Below are positions 37,155-46,080 of a DNA stretch of 64,000 nucleotides, in pieces. Below the pieces are notes generated by a model. That model had not been told where the DNA came from, ran no database searches, and saw nothing but the letters and a program-made list of their open reading frames with translations. This DNA is from Salminus brasiliensis. Lineage: Eukaryota > Chordata > Actinopteri > Characiformes > Bryconidae. The position numbers and the translations under genes are program-made. Location: NCBI RefSeq assembly GCF_030463535.1, contig NC_132897.1, positions 6,314,321-6,378,320 of the forward strand. The letters are read 5' to 3'. Within the stretch, counting starts at the first letter, position 1; each line of letters begins with the position of its first letter.

Positions 37155-38172
37155 AAGATAAGAGAGGACAGGAATTACAGGAATGCAAGAACACTCCCCT
37201 TATTTAAGACAGGAAGGTGGGACAGGTGTCAATGTGTGCACACATACACAAATGCAAAGGTGCCACATTCACTGCACCAAATGGCTATTTTAGACTCAGA
37301 GGACACCCCCCCCACACACACACACATATATACAGTACTATGCATTTATAAACACTATAATGAAAAGCTCCTTATCTGGACAGTAAGTGTTTATTTACTC
37401 AGTAAAACACTGATATTAGAATACATACTTGTTCACACCCTGTTCACACCTGGTCATATCAATCTACTGACTAGTGACTAGTATCTGGATTGTATCCTGA
37501 CAAGATTTTAGCTACATGCATTTACACTCTGTCAAATGAGTCTCTGGTTCTGTCAAATCCAATTGCTGTGTGAGACGGAACATGCAAATTTGGTCTCGCT
37601 GTGCTGCAATTAATACTAATGTTTGGGGTGTACAGGGAGGGGTTTTGGTTGTTGAATGCATCTTGGAGAGACGAACGCATTCATACTGCTAACATGTGGC
37701 TCAAATGCATCTCAGATCACCTGCTGAAGTGTTGTTAGTGATCATGTCTGGTTTAAATGATATAATCCTGATACTCAATACGCATGAAGTTCTTGTTCCT
37801 TTTTACAGTATTTCTGTTCACCTGCATCTGTTCCAATGCGAGCTGGAGCTTTTACAGTAAAGACTCTTATTACCAAAATAAATGGTCCTAAAAGATATGC
37901 TTTGGTGCCTAAATGCACTAAAACTTATAGTACTGTACATATTTGCATTCAAAATGGAAAACACCCCCCCCCCCCCATGCATAACAGTTCCCCCACCTGG
38001 CAGAAAGCAGCCGAAGGCCAAGCTCCAGGCTCTCTCCCTTCACCTCCTCTTGCGTGACCTTGCGGCTGAGCGGGGCGAGAGGCAGCGGGTCCTCCGGGCC
38101 CAGCGGGTTCCTGAATTCCTCCACAAAACCCTTCAGAAACTCCCGAGCCTCGTCCTGCTCCTTCGTCCCCAT
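26353..38172 (-). CDS. ppm1f: ppm1f, PP2C-family Ser/Thr phosphatase (7 coding exons, 418 aa)
   Basis: Metal-dependent protein phosphatase 1F (POPX2/CaMKP), which in mammals dephosphorylates CaM kinases and PAK. Coding exons on the minus strand: 38172-37997, 34521-34391, 33659-33457, 32706-32518, 30379-30236, 28980-28887, 26672-26353. They join to 1257 nt in frame with GT-AG junctions throughout. PP2C signatures: RRKMEDRH (about 150-157), DGHGG (182-186), WLGDSQ (255-260), [11 protein letters not shown] (304-314), ACDGFFDV (342-349) and DNIT (388-391). All metal-binding Asp residues are present. It is shorter than the human protein (454 as I recall). The acidic stretch before the catalytic domain is reduced to SDDEPE and the C-terminal tail is short. 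The upstream codon GTG is not the start; ATG at 38172 follows a good acceptor at 38220. Confidence 0.96.
26704..26791. repeat. (CA)n-(TA)n microsatellite in ppm1f intron 6
   Basis: About 9 CA units followed by about 33 TA units, starting only about 30 bases from the acceptor of the last ppm1f exon. Confidence 0.97.
27833..28507. mobile_element. Inverted-repeat DNA transposon, hAT-like
   Basis: Ends are AGTGTTGCACCGATACCGAT at 27833 and GTGGTATCAGTGCACCC near 28490. These are imperfect inverted repeats of a GTGCACCGATACC type seen in teleost hAT-like non-autonomous elements. The interior is AT-rich and non-coding. It lies within ppm1f intron 6. Confidence 0.6.
28526..28549. repeat. (AAT)n microsatellite
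   Basis: Eight AAT/TAA units in ppm1f intron 6. Confidence 0.95.
28887..28980 (-). CDS. ppm1f: ppm1f coding exon 6
   Basis: Residues 282-312: [20 protein letters not shown], then [12 protein letters not shown]. Acceptor TGTGCAG, donor GTGAGT. It is short and lacks an obvious ATG-to-stop frame of its own, so it was recognised by family match and phase. Confidence 0.94.
29338..29976. repeat. Inverted repeat (foldback) in ppm1f intron 5
   Basis: CAATGACTGTAGAAAACAT at about 29356-29374 has its exact reverse complement ATGTTTTCTACAGTCATTG at 29941-29959. Weaker complementarity involving CTGCAG surrounds it. The 570-base spacer is non-coding. It may be a foldback-type transposon. Confidence 0.65.
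30236..30379 (-). CDS. ppm1f: ppm1f coding exon 5
   Basis: Residues 234-281: [10 protein letters not shown], then [12 protein letters not shown] and HKPERE. Acceptor CTGCAG, donor GTACAA. Confidence 0.96.
30650..31235. repeat. Nested local duplications in ppm1f intron 4
   Basis: The block CTCCTCCAAGCATGTTGAGC occurs at about 30740 and 30813, with a diverged third copy at about 31137. The blocks GCATACTGGGTGGG (30698, 31066) and TTCACCCTCTTAGCTTGGTA (30954; variant 31187) also recur. It includes a common teleost retroposon tail, ATCAGAAATACTTTACTGAT (30901-30920). Confidence 0.75.
32010..32170. mobile_element. SINE-like dispersed repeat, family 2, copy 1
   Basis: Contains GAGAGCACAGCCAATTGTGC and CTGATGGCAAAGCAGCATGG, then ending blocks shared with 56255-56478 and 50205-50405. 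Class uncertain. Confidence 0.6.
32518..32706 (-). CDS. ppm1f: ppm1f coding exon 4
   Basis: Residues 171-233, carrying [18 protein letters not shown], with the first metal-binding Asp at 182. Acceptor TTATAG, donor GTAGGA. Confidence 0.96.
32795..33065. mobile_element. Short inverted-repeat DNA transposon, copy 7 (partial)
   Basis: Internal blocks AGGAAGGCTTTCTACTAGAT, GGTGCCAATAGGTTCAGGTT and TGTGTCAGCAATGGGTGCAA match the family. One end is missing, and a SINE abuts at 33067. Confidence 0.75.
33067..33192 (+). mobile_element. tRNA-derived SINE
   Basis: Reads GTGGTGGCTCAGCGGTTAG (A box TGGCTCAGCGG) and GTTGTGGGTTTGATTCCCGG (B box with one change), then CAAGCTGCCACTGTTGGACA. It lies in ppm1f intron 3. 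Confidence 0.85.
33457..33659 (-). CDS. ppm1f: ppm1f coding exon 3
   Basis: Residues 103-170, including [14 protein letters not shown] and FNQLFGLQ, the start of the PP2C domain. Acceptor CTGCAG, donor GTGAGG. Confidence 0.95.
34205..34277 (-). mobile_element. tRNA-derived SINE fragment, minus orientation
   Basis: Contains TAACCCACAACC and AGAGCTCTAACCACTCAGCC, complementary to the head of the SINE. Confidence 0.65.
34391..34521 (-). CDS. ppm1f: ppm1f coding exon 2
   Basis: Residues 59-102: [20 protein letters not shown], then a short acidic part SDDEPEVV. Acceptor GTATAG, donor GTAAGT. It joins exon 1 in phase (AG+A gives Arg). Confidence 0.9.
34647..35146. mobile_element. Inverted-repeat transposon (MITE) in ppm1f intron 1
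   Basis: Begins TACACTGTAGAAAAAAAAGA and ends with the complementary CTCTTTTTTTTTTTACAGTG (about 35122-35143). The interior is made of variants of CTTTAGGTTCCTCCAAGAAC and CTCAAATAACTCATC. It is non-coding and about 500 bp. Confidence 0.75.
35714..36182. mobile_element. Short inverted-repeat DNA transposon, copy 8
   Basis: Begins CGTCCAAATGTTTGTGGACA and ends CCCAATACTTTTGTCCACTT. A long poly-C tract (35880-35903) interrupts the interior where other copies read TATAAAGCCCCCC. Confidence 0.86.
36535..36960. repeat. Dispersed repeat, about 400 bp, copy B
   Basis: Matches 10925-11330 across GGACAGCTGTACACATGCA, TTTGTTGACAAGCTG and TCACTTTTACTCCACTGCTG, in the same order and orientation. Confidence 0.7.
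37098..37150. repeat. (GT)n-(GA)n compound microsatellite
   Basis: About 9 GT units followed by about 16 GA units in ppm1f intron 1. Confidence 0.95.
37997..38172 (-). CDS. ppm1f: ppm1f coding exon 1
   Basis: Encodes residues 1-58, starting [20 protein letters not shown] and containing [12 protein letters not shown], which matches the PPM1F N-terminus. The donor is GTGGGG. The exon continues upstream as 5' UTR to an acceptor (TTTTTCAG) ending at 38220. Confidence 0.92.
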
Positions 38173-38530
38173 CACGGCTCACAGCGTGCGTCGCACTCAG
38201 TCACTCCGGATTAAAGCGTCTGAAAAATGAAGAATGGTGAAGATAACGGTCATGTCTGCCTCACCTACACACTTCTGTGTTTACTGTTAAAAACAATGAG
38301 TGAAGAAAACGAAACTTCACTGCAAACAAGCAGCCGCGGGACAGCTAACACACAAAACCCTGCCCCACCTTCCCCACTAATGCTCCCTGATTGCAGTGTT
38401 GGCCAATAACAGACACGGTCATGAAGCACCTTGTTTTGAAACAGGTTAAAACACTTTGTCTTTGTGTTGAGATGTGTTGAGACATATCATTTTAGGCTGT
38501 ACCTAATAAAAGGTCCAAAGATTTCAATGT

Positions 38531-38795
38531 ACACTACATGTCCAAATGTTTGCGGACACCCCTTCTAATGAATGCATTTTGCTACTTTAAATTACACAGA
38601 TGCTGACACAGATGTGCAAATGAACACACAGAGTCAGTTGTCTGTTGAGGAGTTCCTCCAACACCCTGATCTCACTAATGCTCTTGTTGCTGACTGCAAT
38701 CCAATCCTCACAGCAATCCTCCTCCAAAATATATTAGAAAACCTGATGAACCAATGAATAAGTAGGTGTCCCAATACTTTTGTCCATATAGTGTA
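38531..38795. mobile_element. Short inverted-repeat DNA transposon, copy 9
   Basis: Begins ACACTACATGTCCAAATGTT and ends CCAATACTTTTGTCCATATA, with a shortened interior of about 265 bp. Confidence 0.87.
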
Positions 38796-38849
38796 GTATT
38801 GTATGACATACTTAGTATACTGTCCTGGTATACCACAGCGACACCTTAA

Positions 38850-39800
38850 TAAACTGCTGGCAACACCAGACGTACAATAGCAACCACCTCCACCATCGCA
38901 ACACCCTGGCAACCATTCGGTATTCCATTGTGACCCCTTAGCATAGTCTTAGCAAGCACCAGATACCATATCAACCTTTTCCTCATGAGAACAAAAAGTT
39001 CTCAACAATGCTCAAAAAGTAAGAGAAAAACAGGCACCATAGGAAATGGCAGTTACCATAGCAACCACCAGAGACATCATAGCAACCTTTCAAAATCTGT
39101 TTTTTCATCACAAAGACAAAAGAATTATGTTGAGAAAATGAGAGAAAGTCAGAGATCTCATAGCAACAACCTGGTATACTATTGCAACTCCATAGCAAAC
39201 CTCTAGCTACCACCACACATACCATAGCAACCAGCTTCAACATAGCAACACTCTTGTATTCCAAACATCTGGTATTTAATAGCAAACTCCTAGCAACCAC
39301 CAGATACCATAGCAACCTTACAAATTTTGATTTTTTCTTCAAAATCCTCCTTAATGCTTTGGAAAATGAGAGAAAAGTCGAATTGCCATAGCAACCACCT
39401 GGTAAACTTTAAACCAGACATACCATAGCAACCAGTTTGTATACTATTGCAACTCCTTAACAAACTGCAAACCAGGGTTTTATTTGTATTAATGCATCGA
39501 TGCTTAATAACATGATTATCTAATGGGTCCAAAAAGCTAATTAGCATGTTAAACACAAAAACACCAGACATACCATCGCAATATTTCAAAGTCTGAACAG
39601 GAGAGAAAAGCAGATACCATAGCAACCAACACATATACCATAACGACCCTTCAGCAAAGGTGTAGCAAACACCTGGGATTCCTCAGCGACCATAGCAAAC
39701 TTCTAGCAACAGCCAGATATGATATTATAACCATGTCCAACATAGCAACGCCTTAGCAACCATCTGGCGTACCACTAGAAATACCATAGCAACACTTCCC
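38850..39800. repeat. CCATAGCAACC degenerate satellite-like region
   Basis: The short motif CATAGCAACC, or variants of it, recurs more than a dozen times at irregular spacing. It is often followed by a variant of CACCAGATACC or ACCTGGTATACC. A smaller outlier is at 40995-41100. Confidence 0.8.
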
Positions 39801-39906
39801 CTGACTTCAATTGAAAGTTAAGAAGGTTTTTGAGGGACAGTGGTGATGCGTGTATATGAGTGAGCTCGCGCTGTCCTTTAAAGTGTGTCATACTGTACCA
39901 CTGCGT

Positions 39907-39907
39907 A

Positions 39908-39946
<39 letters not shown>
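39907..39946. repeat. (GT)n microsatellite
   Basis: About 18 GT units. Confidence 0.95.
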
Positions 39947-39948
<2 letters not shown>

Positions 39949-40275
39949 CCATCCCCAGCCCTGGCTGAGAGTGCATTTCCTGCAGGCAGTTCATAAGTAA
40001 CCGTGACTTCTCTGCAGCCTCGGCAGAAATGAACCCCTACCTAATTGAGTACAGTTCAAAGCCTGCACGCTCCCGCACCTGACCGCGCGCACGTCTACAG
40101 CTGCCCTTGATTCTGAAGTCACACACACATACAGGATGCATGCGGGCTCGTAGGTGCTCCTGCGGGGAGATAGGCCTTTCCAAGCCCACCAAACTTTCCT
40201 CTAACGGGACCCGCCCGTTACCGACCACACATACGCACGCGCACGCACGCACGCGCGCACAACGGTGATACGTAC

Positions 40276-40540
40276 CTTGCCAGCCCCTTTTTTTTTTCAA
40301 CGCTTCTCGCCTGCACGCCCTGCGCGCGCTGCACAACAAAAGCGGCTCACGAGGAAGTCGGTGTGTCTCTGTCTGCCTGCGTGCGTGCGTGCGTGCGTGC
40401 GCGCGTGTGTGTGTGTGTCAGTGAGTGATACAGACTGAAAACACTTTCAGTGCAAGACGGATGGACCAGTGCACGAGCGCAGCGCTGTGTGGAGATCATC
40501 CACATGCTTGTCAGATCTGTTTTGTTGCTCCGTGACAAGA
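40276..40540 (-). promoter_or_regulatory. ppm1f: Likely ppm1f promoter with non-coding exon 1
   Basis: CpG-rich block read on the minus strand. It ends in GGGGCTGGCAAG followed by a consensus donor GTACGTATC (GT at 40275-40274). The exon should end at 40276 and start somewhere between about 40400 and 40540. It contains long alternating purine-pyrimidine runs: (GCGT)n at 40381-40418 here and (CGCA)n at 40226-40260 just inside the intron. The position suits the first, untranslated exon of ppm1f. Confidence 0.5.
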
Positions 40541-40775
40541 AGAAGCGAGCAACTGTAAAGGGACTCAGTCGGGAGTGGTGACCCCTAGTGGCGGCTCTTG
40601 GGAATTACAGTACAGTAATGTTGAAACAGCACTTCTTGTACAGACCTCTGACAAAAAGGTCATAAAGCAGGGATGATAGGGTGTAACTCTCTGATCTGAT
40701 CTTCTTATTAAACCTTCTTACCTGCTTTATTAGTGACTGCATGATCTGCAACCTCCAGCACAGACACCAAAAACA

Positions 40776-41010
40776 ATGGTGGCTCAGTGGTTAGAGCGCC
40801 GGGATATCAATAACAGGGTTGTGGGTTCGATTCCCAGGCTCGACAAGCTGCCACTGTTGGGCCCTTGAGCAAGGCCCTTTACCCTCTCTTGGCTGCCCAC
40901 TGCTCTGGGTGTGTGTGTGTTCACTACCAGATGGGTTAAATGCGGAGGACACATTTTGCTGTACACTGTACAGTGAGAAATACGTGCACCTTTACCTTTT
41001 TAACCATCAC
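40776..41010 (+). mobile_element. tRNA-derived SINE, best-preserved copy
   Basis: Internal RNA polymerase III promoter visible: A box TGGCTCAGTGG (40780-40790) and B box GGTTCGATTCC (40824-40834). The body reads CTGCCACTGTTGGGCCCTTG and GAGCAAGGCCCTTTACCCTC, followed by CACTGCTCTGGGTGTGTGTG. The tail is lost against the CCATAGCAACC motif repeats. Confidence 0.88.
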
Positions 41011-41299
41011 CAGCACCCCACCCTAGCAACCATCTGGTATACCATAGTGACCCTATGCAAATTCCAAGCCCCCTTCAGGGATATCATAGTAACCTTTATC
41101 TATATTTTTTGTTAATTCTGGGAAAAGACGTTCTGCTGTTGGTTCGTCCTGCACATAATGGTAAGAGCAGACGTTCGGACGTTTGGGTGGATGTTTTATA
41201 TGTAGTTCCTTTAACCACAGAGGCAGGTCCTCTTCTCTAGAAGACATAGGATAGTTATATGGCATTACAGAGCACTCCAATCTCTTTGTGTTTTGCTCA

Positions 41300-41480
41300 T
41301 AACAAAGTTAGCAAAGTTACTGAGACACCCTCTAACTGAGTAGGTGGAGGCACAAGGCAGGGTTTTCTAATAAAGTGACCTTTAAGTGGATACACAACAT
41401 GGGCGTTTCTACTAAAGTGTCCAGTAAGTGGCTGCAAAAGGGTTTTTAAAGAAGTGGCTAGTGAGGGGAAGCGTATGGTA
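41300..41480. repeat. Minisatellite, family TTTCTAATAAAGTGGCCAGT, array 1
   Basis: Units of the type TTTTCTAATAAAGTGACCTT, TTTCTACTAAAGTGTCCAGT and TTTTTAAAGAAGTGGCTAGT follow one another at about 55 bases. Confidence 0.75.
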
Positions 41481-41689
41481 GGGGTTGAAAAGGGGTGTTC
41501 ATGACCATTTGAAGTAACTAAGCTCTTAACTCTCTGTGAGATGAACAAACAACCTCCTGCTTTACCTCACCTCTGCAACTCTGAAAGGGTACATTATTAG
41601 ACCATACGCTGAGGGGTTCTCTATAGAACCTGTTAATGTTCTTTTCTGTAGATTTCCTTCCTATTCGTTGATGCTGGAATGTCAACATA

Positions 41690-42235
41690 ACTGAAAATGG
41701 CTTCAGCTGATGAGTGACAGTGAGTGAACAGCAGCGTCTCAGTTCTTAATAATGAAGTGGGAATTGTCTGGAACTGAAATGGTCTAGATACGTAAATATG
41801 GCACAACACAAAGGTCACGACAAGAGGGTGTGATAATAGAGATCTTCACTTTTTTTTTTCAGCAGTTGTTTTTAACACTGCAGTTCTGTTCCAGGAACCT
41901 GGTTCTCAGCTGGATCCTCATCTGCTTCAAAGAGTCCAGTCTAGAAGATCAGGCTCAGGGCTCATTTATTGGAGGTTCTGTCTGGAGCACCTCAGTTCTC
42001 AGTAATGAAGGGGGAACTGTGTACAAACTGACCTAGATAGGTTCTAGATAAATGCATTCCAGAGGGGGTATGGTTCTTAATTTCTTCACTCTTTCCAGAT
42101 GTTGTGATGATCCTAAAGCTGCAGTTCTGTTTAAGGAACCTGGTTTCTGGACCTGAAAACTGTCTGGTTCCTCATCTGTGCTGAAGAGTCCAGTCTAGAA
42201 GATCAGCCTGAGCCCTCGTTTATCTGAGCTCCTGC
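41690..42235. repeat. Tandem duplication of about 250 bp
   Basis: Unit 1 contains TCAGTTCTTAATAATGAAGT, then CTGCAGTTCTGTTCCAGGAA and AGTCTAGAAGATCAGGCTCA. Unit 2 repeats these about 240-255 bases later (CTCAGTAATGAAGGGGGAAC, CTGCAGTTCTGTTTAAGGAA, AGTCTAGAAGATCAGCCTGA). Confidence 0.8.
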
Positions 42236-42904
42236 TTCTGTGATTGCTTCCCACAATGCAAAGCTTACACAGCGTTAGCCACTATTTCTCCACGCACCCT
42301 TCTGAATACATTTGTATATATAATGAGCGAGTAGCCAATGAGAGGTGCTGATTAAGGCGAGTGTTTAAAGGCTTGTTATGTGAGCGGTGTTCTCGATGAT
42401 AGTGAGGAAAATCAGGTACTGTACTGGTACTGTAGACTAAGTAGCAGCATCTGAAGCAGAACCTCCATTTTAACACGTTCTAAAATAAATGTGTGTTTTT
42501 TTTATTTCTTCATTTCATTCTGTTCATGTGTTGCTGTACTGCTTTCCCTCACCAGAGGCACTGTAGCATCTATAGCCCTGGGTAATATCTCATTCTCTCT
42601 CAGGCCTGGGGCTTTCTCTAACCCACAGGGGATCAGTGATGCCCTCTGGCCCCACCTACCCAGGGCAGAGAATGAGAAGAGGTAAATCTGGGCTACCCGA
42701 CATGCCCCACCTCCTACAGAGAGTGGGGAACAAGGCATGCCAGTAGAGGCATGACATCTCTAGCCCCACCCACAGAAGGCAGGGCTTGCAGCATGCCAGT
42801 ACTGGGTTCACCTCAAACCCACCAACACTGAGTGGAGAATGAGGGAAAACGGCCCAGCCCAGATTTATAAGAGTCTGTATGTGACATGATAGATAAGACA
42901 TTTA

Positions 42905-43020
42905 CAACTAGGGTTCACACTAATGGTGAGCGTTGGGCAGTTCCTGATAATGAGGTAATATGCTAATTAACTGAGTTACCATCAACGTGAAGCCTGGAGC
43001 ATCAAGCTAAGAGAGAAGCG
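42905..43020. repeat. Dispersed repeat C, copy 1
   Basis: Shares GGTAATATGCTAATTA, TTACCATCAA and GAGCATCA with flanking matches at 44637-44760. Confidence 0.7.
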
Positions 43021-43692
43021 TTGGCCTCTGTTTGACCATAAGGGGACAGATTCTGGAGGGTTTACTTTCTGCTGTCGAGCTCAGTTTAGACCAGCTTTAA
43101 TTAAAAACTGCAGTAGGTGTGATAAGCTCCTCCCACACTGCACCCATGTGTTATTATGGGCCGACCCACATCTGCAGCTGTTCTTCTTTTCCATGAAGTT
43201 CTAGACAGTTCAGTCCTGGTGTTCAGGTCCAGCGTTTTTCTCACTGATGGCCTGATTCTGTAGTGCCATCTGGCCTCAGTGATGGTACTGAAAAACATCC
43301 ACTGGCAGGTATTTCAGAACTAGGCTTCACCTTCATGGTAACCTTTCTTATCATCCTATCCCAGCTTACCTGATCTGTAAGGGACCCTAAAGCATTAGGA
43401 GCATTCAATATACAGCCTTCATTCATCGCCACCCCCAGGCTGTGATTGGAGACTGTTTAGGCCTTCTGATCTACAGTTGCAGCTCCAGTGCTCCTCTGAC
43501 TGTTAGATCCAAACACTGCAATAACATATCCTATTTAACCCATTTAAGCCACATATTTGTGCAGATATTTCCATATATTATAATCTATATATGAATATAT
43601 TGGCATGTACTTGCATACTAAAACAGTAGCAAGTTTAAATGAATGTAACCTGTATGTATTATCAGCTTGTGCACAAACAATGATCAATTTAC

Positions 43693-43943
43693 ATACACTG
43701 TGTTGCCAAAAGTATGTGGACACATGCTCATGCAACGTCCATAAGCAAGAGCAGTAGCAAGGAGTTTGTCCTCATTTACTGCAGTAACAACCTCTACTCT
43801 TGTGGGAAGGGTTTGCACTAGATATTGGAACATTGCTGTGAGAAAATATAATTGCATTCAACCTCAAGTGAGAGCATCAACTGATCCCAAAGCTCCTGGA
43901 CTGGATTCACTTTGAAGAAGGTGTCCACAAACCTTTGGACAAA
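43693..43943. mobile_element. Short inverted-repeat DNA transposon, copy 10 (diverged)
   Basis: Begins ACACTGTGTTGCCAAAAGTA and ends GGTGTCCACAAACCTTTGGA. The interior is shortened. Confidence 0.78.
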
Positions 43944-44636
43944 AAGGTTTAAATTGCACACCCTTCTCCTCAGTGTGGGTTCATTCAGGTGTGTTTTGAG
44001 CCCAATGCCCTTTTTAAGGTACTTATTGTTATCAGACAGAAGCTCCGACTTAATGTTGTTTTCACTGACAACAAGAGTTTATCTCTGTTAGTGCAGAAAA
44101 GCGTAGCTGCTGAACCTCCATCAGTATAGAAGTCAGTGTATCAGAGCTGACTGCAGTCAGACCCCGATCTCTTCAGATCTGATTCATCACTAAAACACTA
44201 GAACACTAAAGCTCTTCTATCTGCAGTGTTTCTCCACTTTAGACTCCCATTCAACTCATATCAGTAATTGGCCAATCAGCCAATCAGGTGAGGTGTTGGA
44301 GGGAGAGTGGCTGTGAAGGACAGGAAGAACTGCTCCACGGTCAGATAGGCTGCCCCAACATTATGAACAACGCAAAATATAAAGATCAGAACAAGGACAG
44401 GATCTTCAGCACATCCAGTCTCTCACAGCTTCATCTTCATGCTTTATTTGGGTCAAACTGCTCCACTCCTCTACATGGGATGAGAAGTAGAAGGCATGCA
44501 ACACAGGTAATCTTTTCACTGGTCTCAGAAGCATTGAGTGGTGAGCAAAGCAAATTGAGGCAACCTAAACTCATACTGCATATAAGATTCAGAGCACTGA
44601 TGATATAGTAACTATAGATGTGGTATTTTAAAGCAG

Positions 44637-44760
44637 GGTTTCACACTGATGGTTACTTTTGCTCAGCTCCTGATTGGGTAATGCGGTAATATGCTAATTA
44701 TGCTCTAGACTTACCATCAAAGCGAAGTCTAGAGCATCAGGCTAAGACTGTTTGTCACTG
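44637..44760. repeat. Dispersed repeat C, copy 2
   Basis: Second copy of the element at 42905-43020, same orientation. Confidence 0.7.
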
Positions 44761-45184
44761 TGGGGTAGTCATTATTTTCTGCTTTGCTAAACCTTTCAGT
44801 CTTGCTCTGTCATGTGTTTTAATTATAGCTAGCTATAGCACAACACACTTGGCACAGTTGTGTGTGTAAAGCCCCATCCACACTACATTAGAGATGTGTG
44901 GAGTTCCTGTGTTTAATAACAGAGCCATTAAGATCAGAAATCTTTATTTGAAAGAAAAATGAGAACACACTTCTCCACACTGGGCTACTTTAAGGCTATG
45001 AGCATTGTGAGACTAGTTTTCACATTGATGATAACTGAGATATGCTGAATCTGAGATCACAGCCCAGATTTTTAAGGGATCTGTAAAAATAAAAATTCTT
45101 ATTATTACAAAACACAAATGTTCCCTATAACTGTCATTTAGTCCAGTATGTTAAAAATACTAATAAACGATATATAACTATAAC

Positions 45185-45295
45185 TATAACTGGATACTAA
45201 TAAAGTGTCCAGTGAACGGATACAAAATGTAGGGGTTTCTAATATAGTGGCCAGTGAGTGCATGCACAAGGTAGGGGGTTCTAATAATTCTGTTG
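45185..45295. repeat. Minisatellite, family TTTCTAATAAAGTGGCCAGT, array 2
   Basis: Units GATACTAATAAAGTGTCCAG and GTTTCTAATATAGTGGCCAG follow each other, matching the array at 41300-41480. Confidence 0.75.
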
Positions 45296-45699
45296 CATCT
45301 ACAGCCTCCTTCCTGAAGGCCTTAGAGAGGAGAACACCCCCCCCCCTCATATTTCAGTACTGCGTAATCTAGTTTAATAAAATAAAGGATGCTAAGAAAA
45401 TCTAACATAATAATTAATCCCTAAGACAATTATTTTCAAATTTAAAGACATGAATGCAAGTATTTCATTGGATGATTTATATGAGGAAAAAATGTTGAGT
45501 GCAAATGTTTATCAGCTTTCTTTTCTAATTGGCACCTTCACTAAGAAATAAAGACAGAAATAAAGACAGTTTACAGTATATTTACTAAAAAGGCTGATAA
45601 AAAAGTGGCTAAAAATATAAATCCTCCTTTAACACATGATATTTATAAATCATACAGAAATAAATACATTCATTCTTCAAACTGCAAAAACAAATATAG

Positions 45700-46080
45700 G
45701 TATAAAAAAAGTCAAATACAAAGTTCTTGGGAATCACTGTTGGTGAGAGTTTGAGAACAAATAGGTAAATTGGTATAATAAGGAGAGTTGGTCATTTGGT
45801 CAACATAAATTGTCTTCTTACTATTTACTATAGCCTAATTAATCCCTATCTTTCATACTGTAATAGAGTGTGGGCAAGTACTTTTTCTACTACTCTTCAT
45901 AAAACTTTGGTCCTTGTTTTTATGTATAAGATAATGGAAAAATATTCCAGAGCAGTTCATGAATTACATTACAGCAAAGCAGAGTTTTGTTGAGGTTCAA
46001 GTCGGCAATTTTCAGATCTAAATTTCCCCACTTCTCAAGGTCAATTTACAATTAGACTTAAGAGTACTAGAGTACTAGTA
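45700..46080 (+). pseudogene. LINE reverse-transcriptase C-terminal remnant
   Basis: The plus strand encodes LLTIYYSLINPYLSYCNRVW followed by AST, the characteristic C-terminal region of non-LTR retrotransposon ORF2 in fish (YYSLI.PYL.YCN.VWA). Further along, after frame disruptions, SRQFSDLNFP and TIRLKSTRV resemble the usual R.....PR....G..SI...G..VWN tail. It is truncated at both ends and interrupted by stops. Confidence 0.7.

Larger units (their letters stand above)
38220..40275 (-). other. ppm1f: Predicted intron in the ppm1f 5' UTR
   Basis: Bounded by a strong minus-strand donor (GGCAAG|GTACGT, GT at 40275-40274) and a strong acceptor (CTTCATTTTTCAG, ending 38220) upstream of the ppm1f start codon. 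It contains an inverted-repeat transposon (38531-38795), a degenerate array of CCATAGCAACC motifs (38850-39800) and a (GT)n tract (39907-39946). Confidence 0.55.

Noticed and set aside
38170..38175. GTG at 38175 as the ppm1f start
   Set aside because: The in-frame ATG directly after it gives MGTKEQDE, and vertebrate genes rarely use GTG.
37882..38214. 110-codon plus-strand frame
   Set aside because: Antisense to ppm1f coding exon 1 and its CpG-rich flank.
39290..39634. 114-codon minus-strand frame in the CCATAGCAACC field
   Set aside because: Its sequence (repeated CYGMSG-like words) is just the translation of the repeat motif.
38850..39800. CRISPR array from regularly recurring CATAGCAACC
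   Set aside because: Spacing is irregular, units are too short and diverged, and this is a vertebrate nuclear genome.
33067..41010. tRNA genes suggested by A- and B-box motifs
   Set aside because: The motifs belong to tRNA-derived SINEs that occur in several degraded copies. No cloverleaf with acceptor stem was seen.
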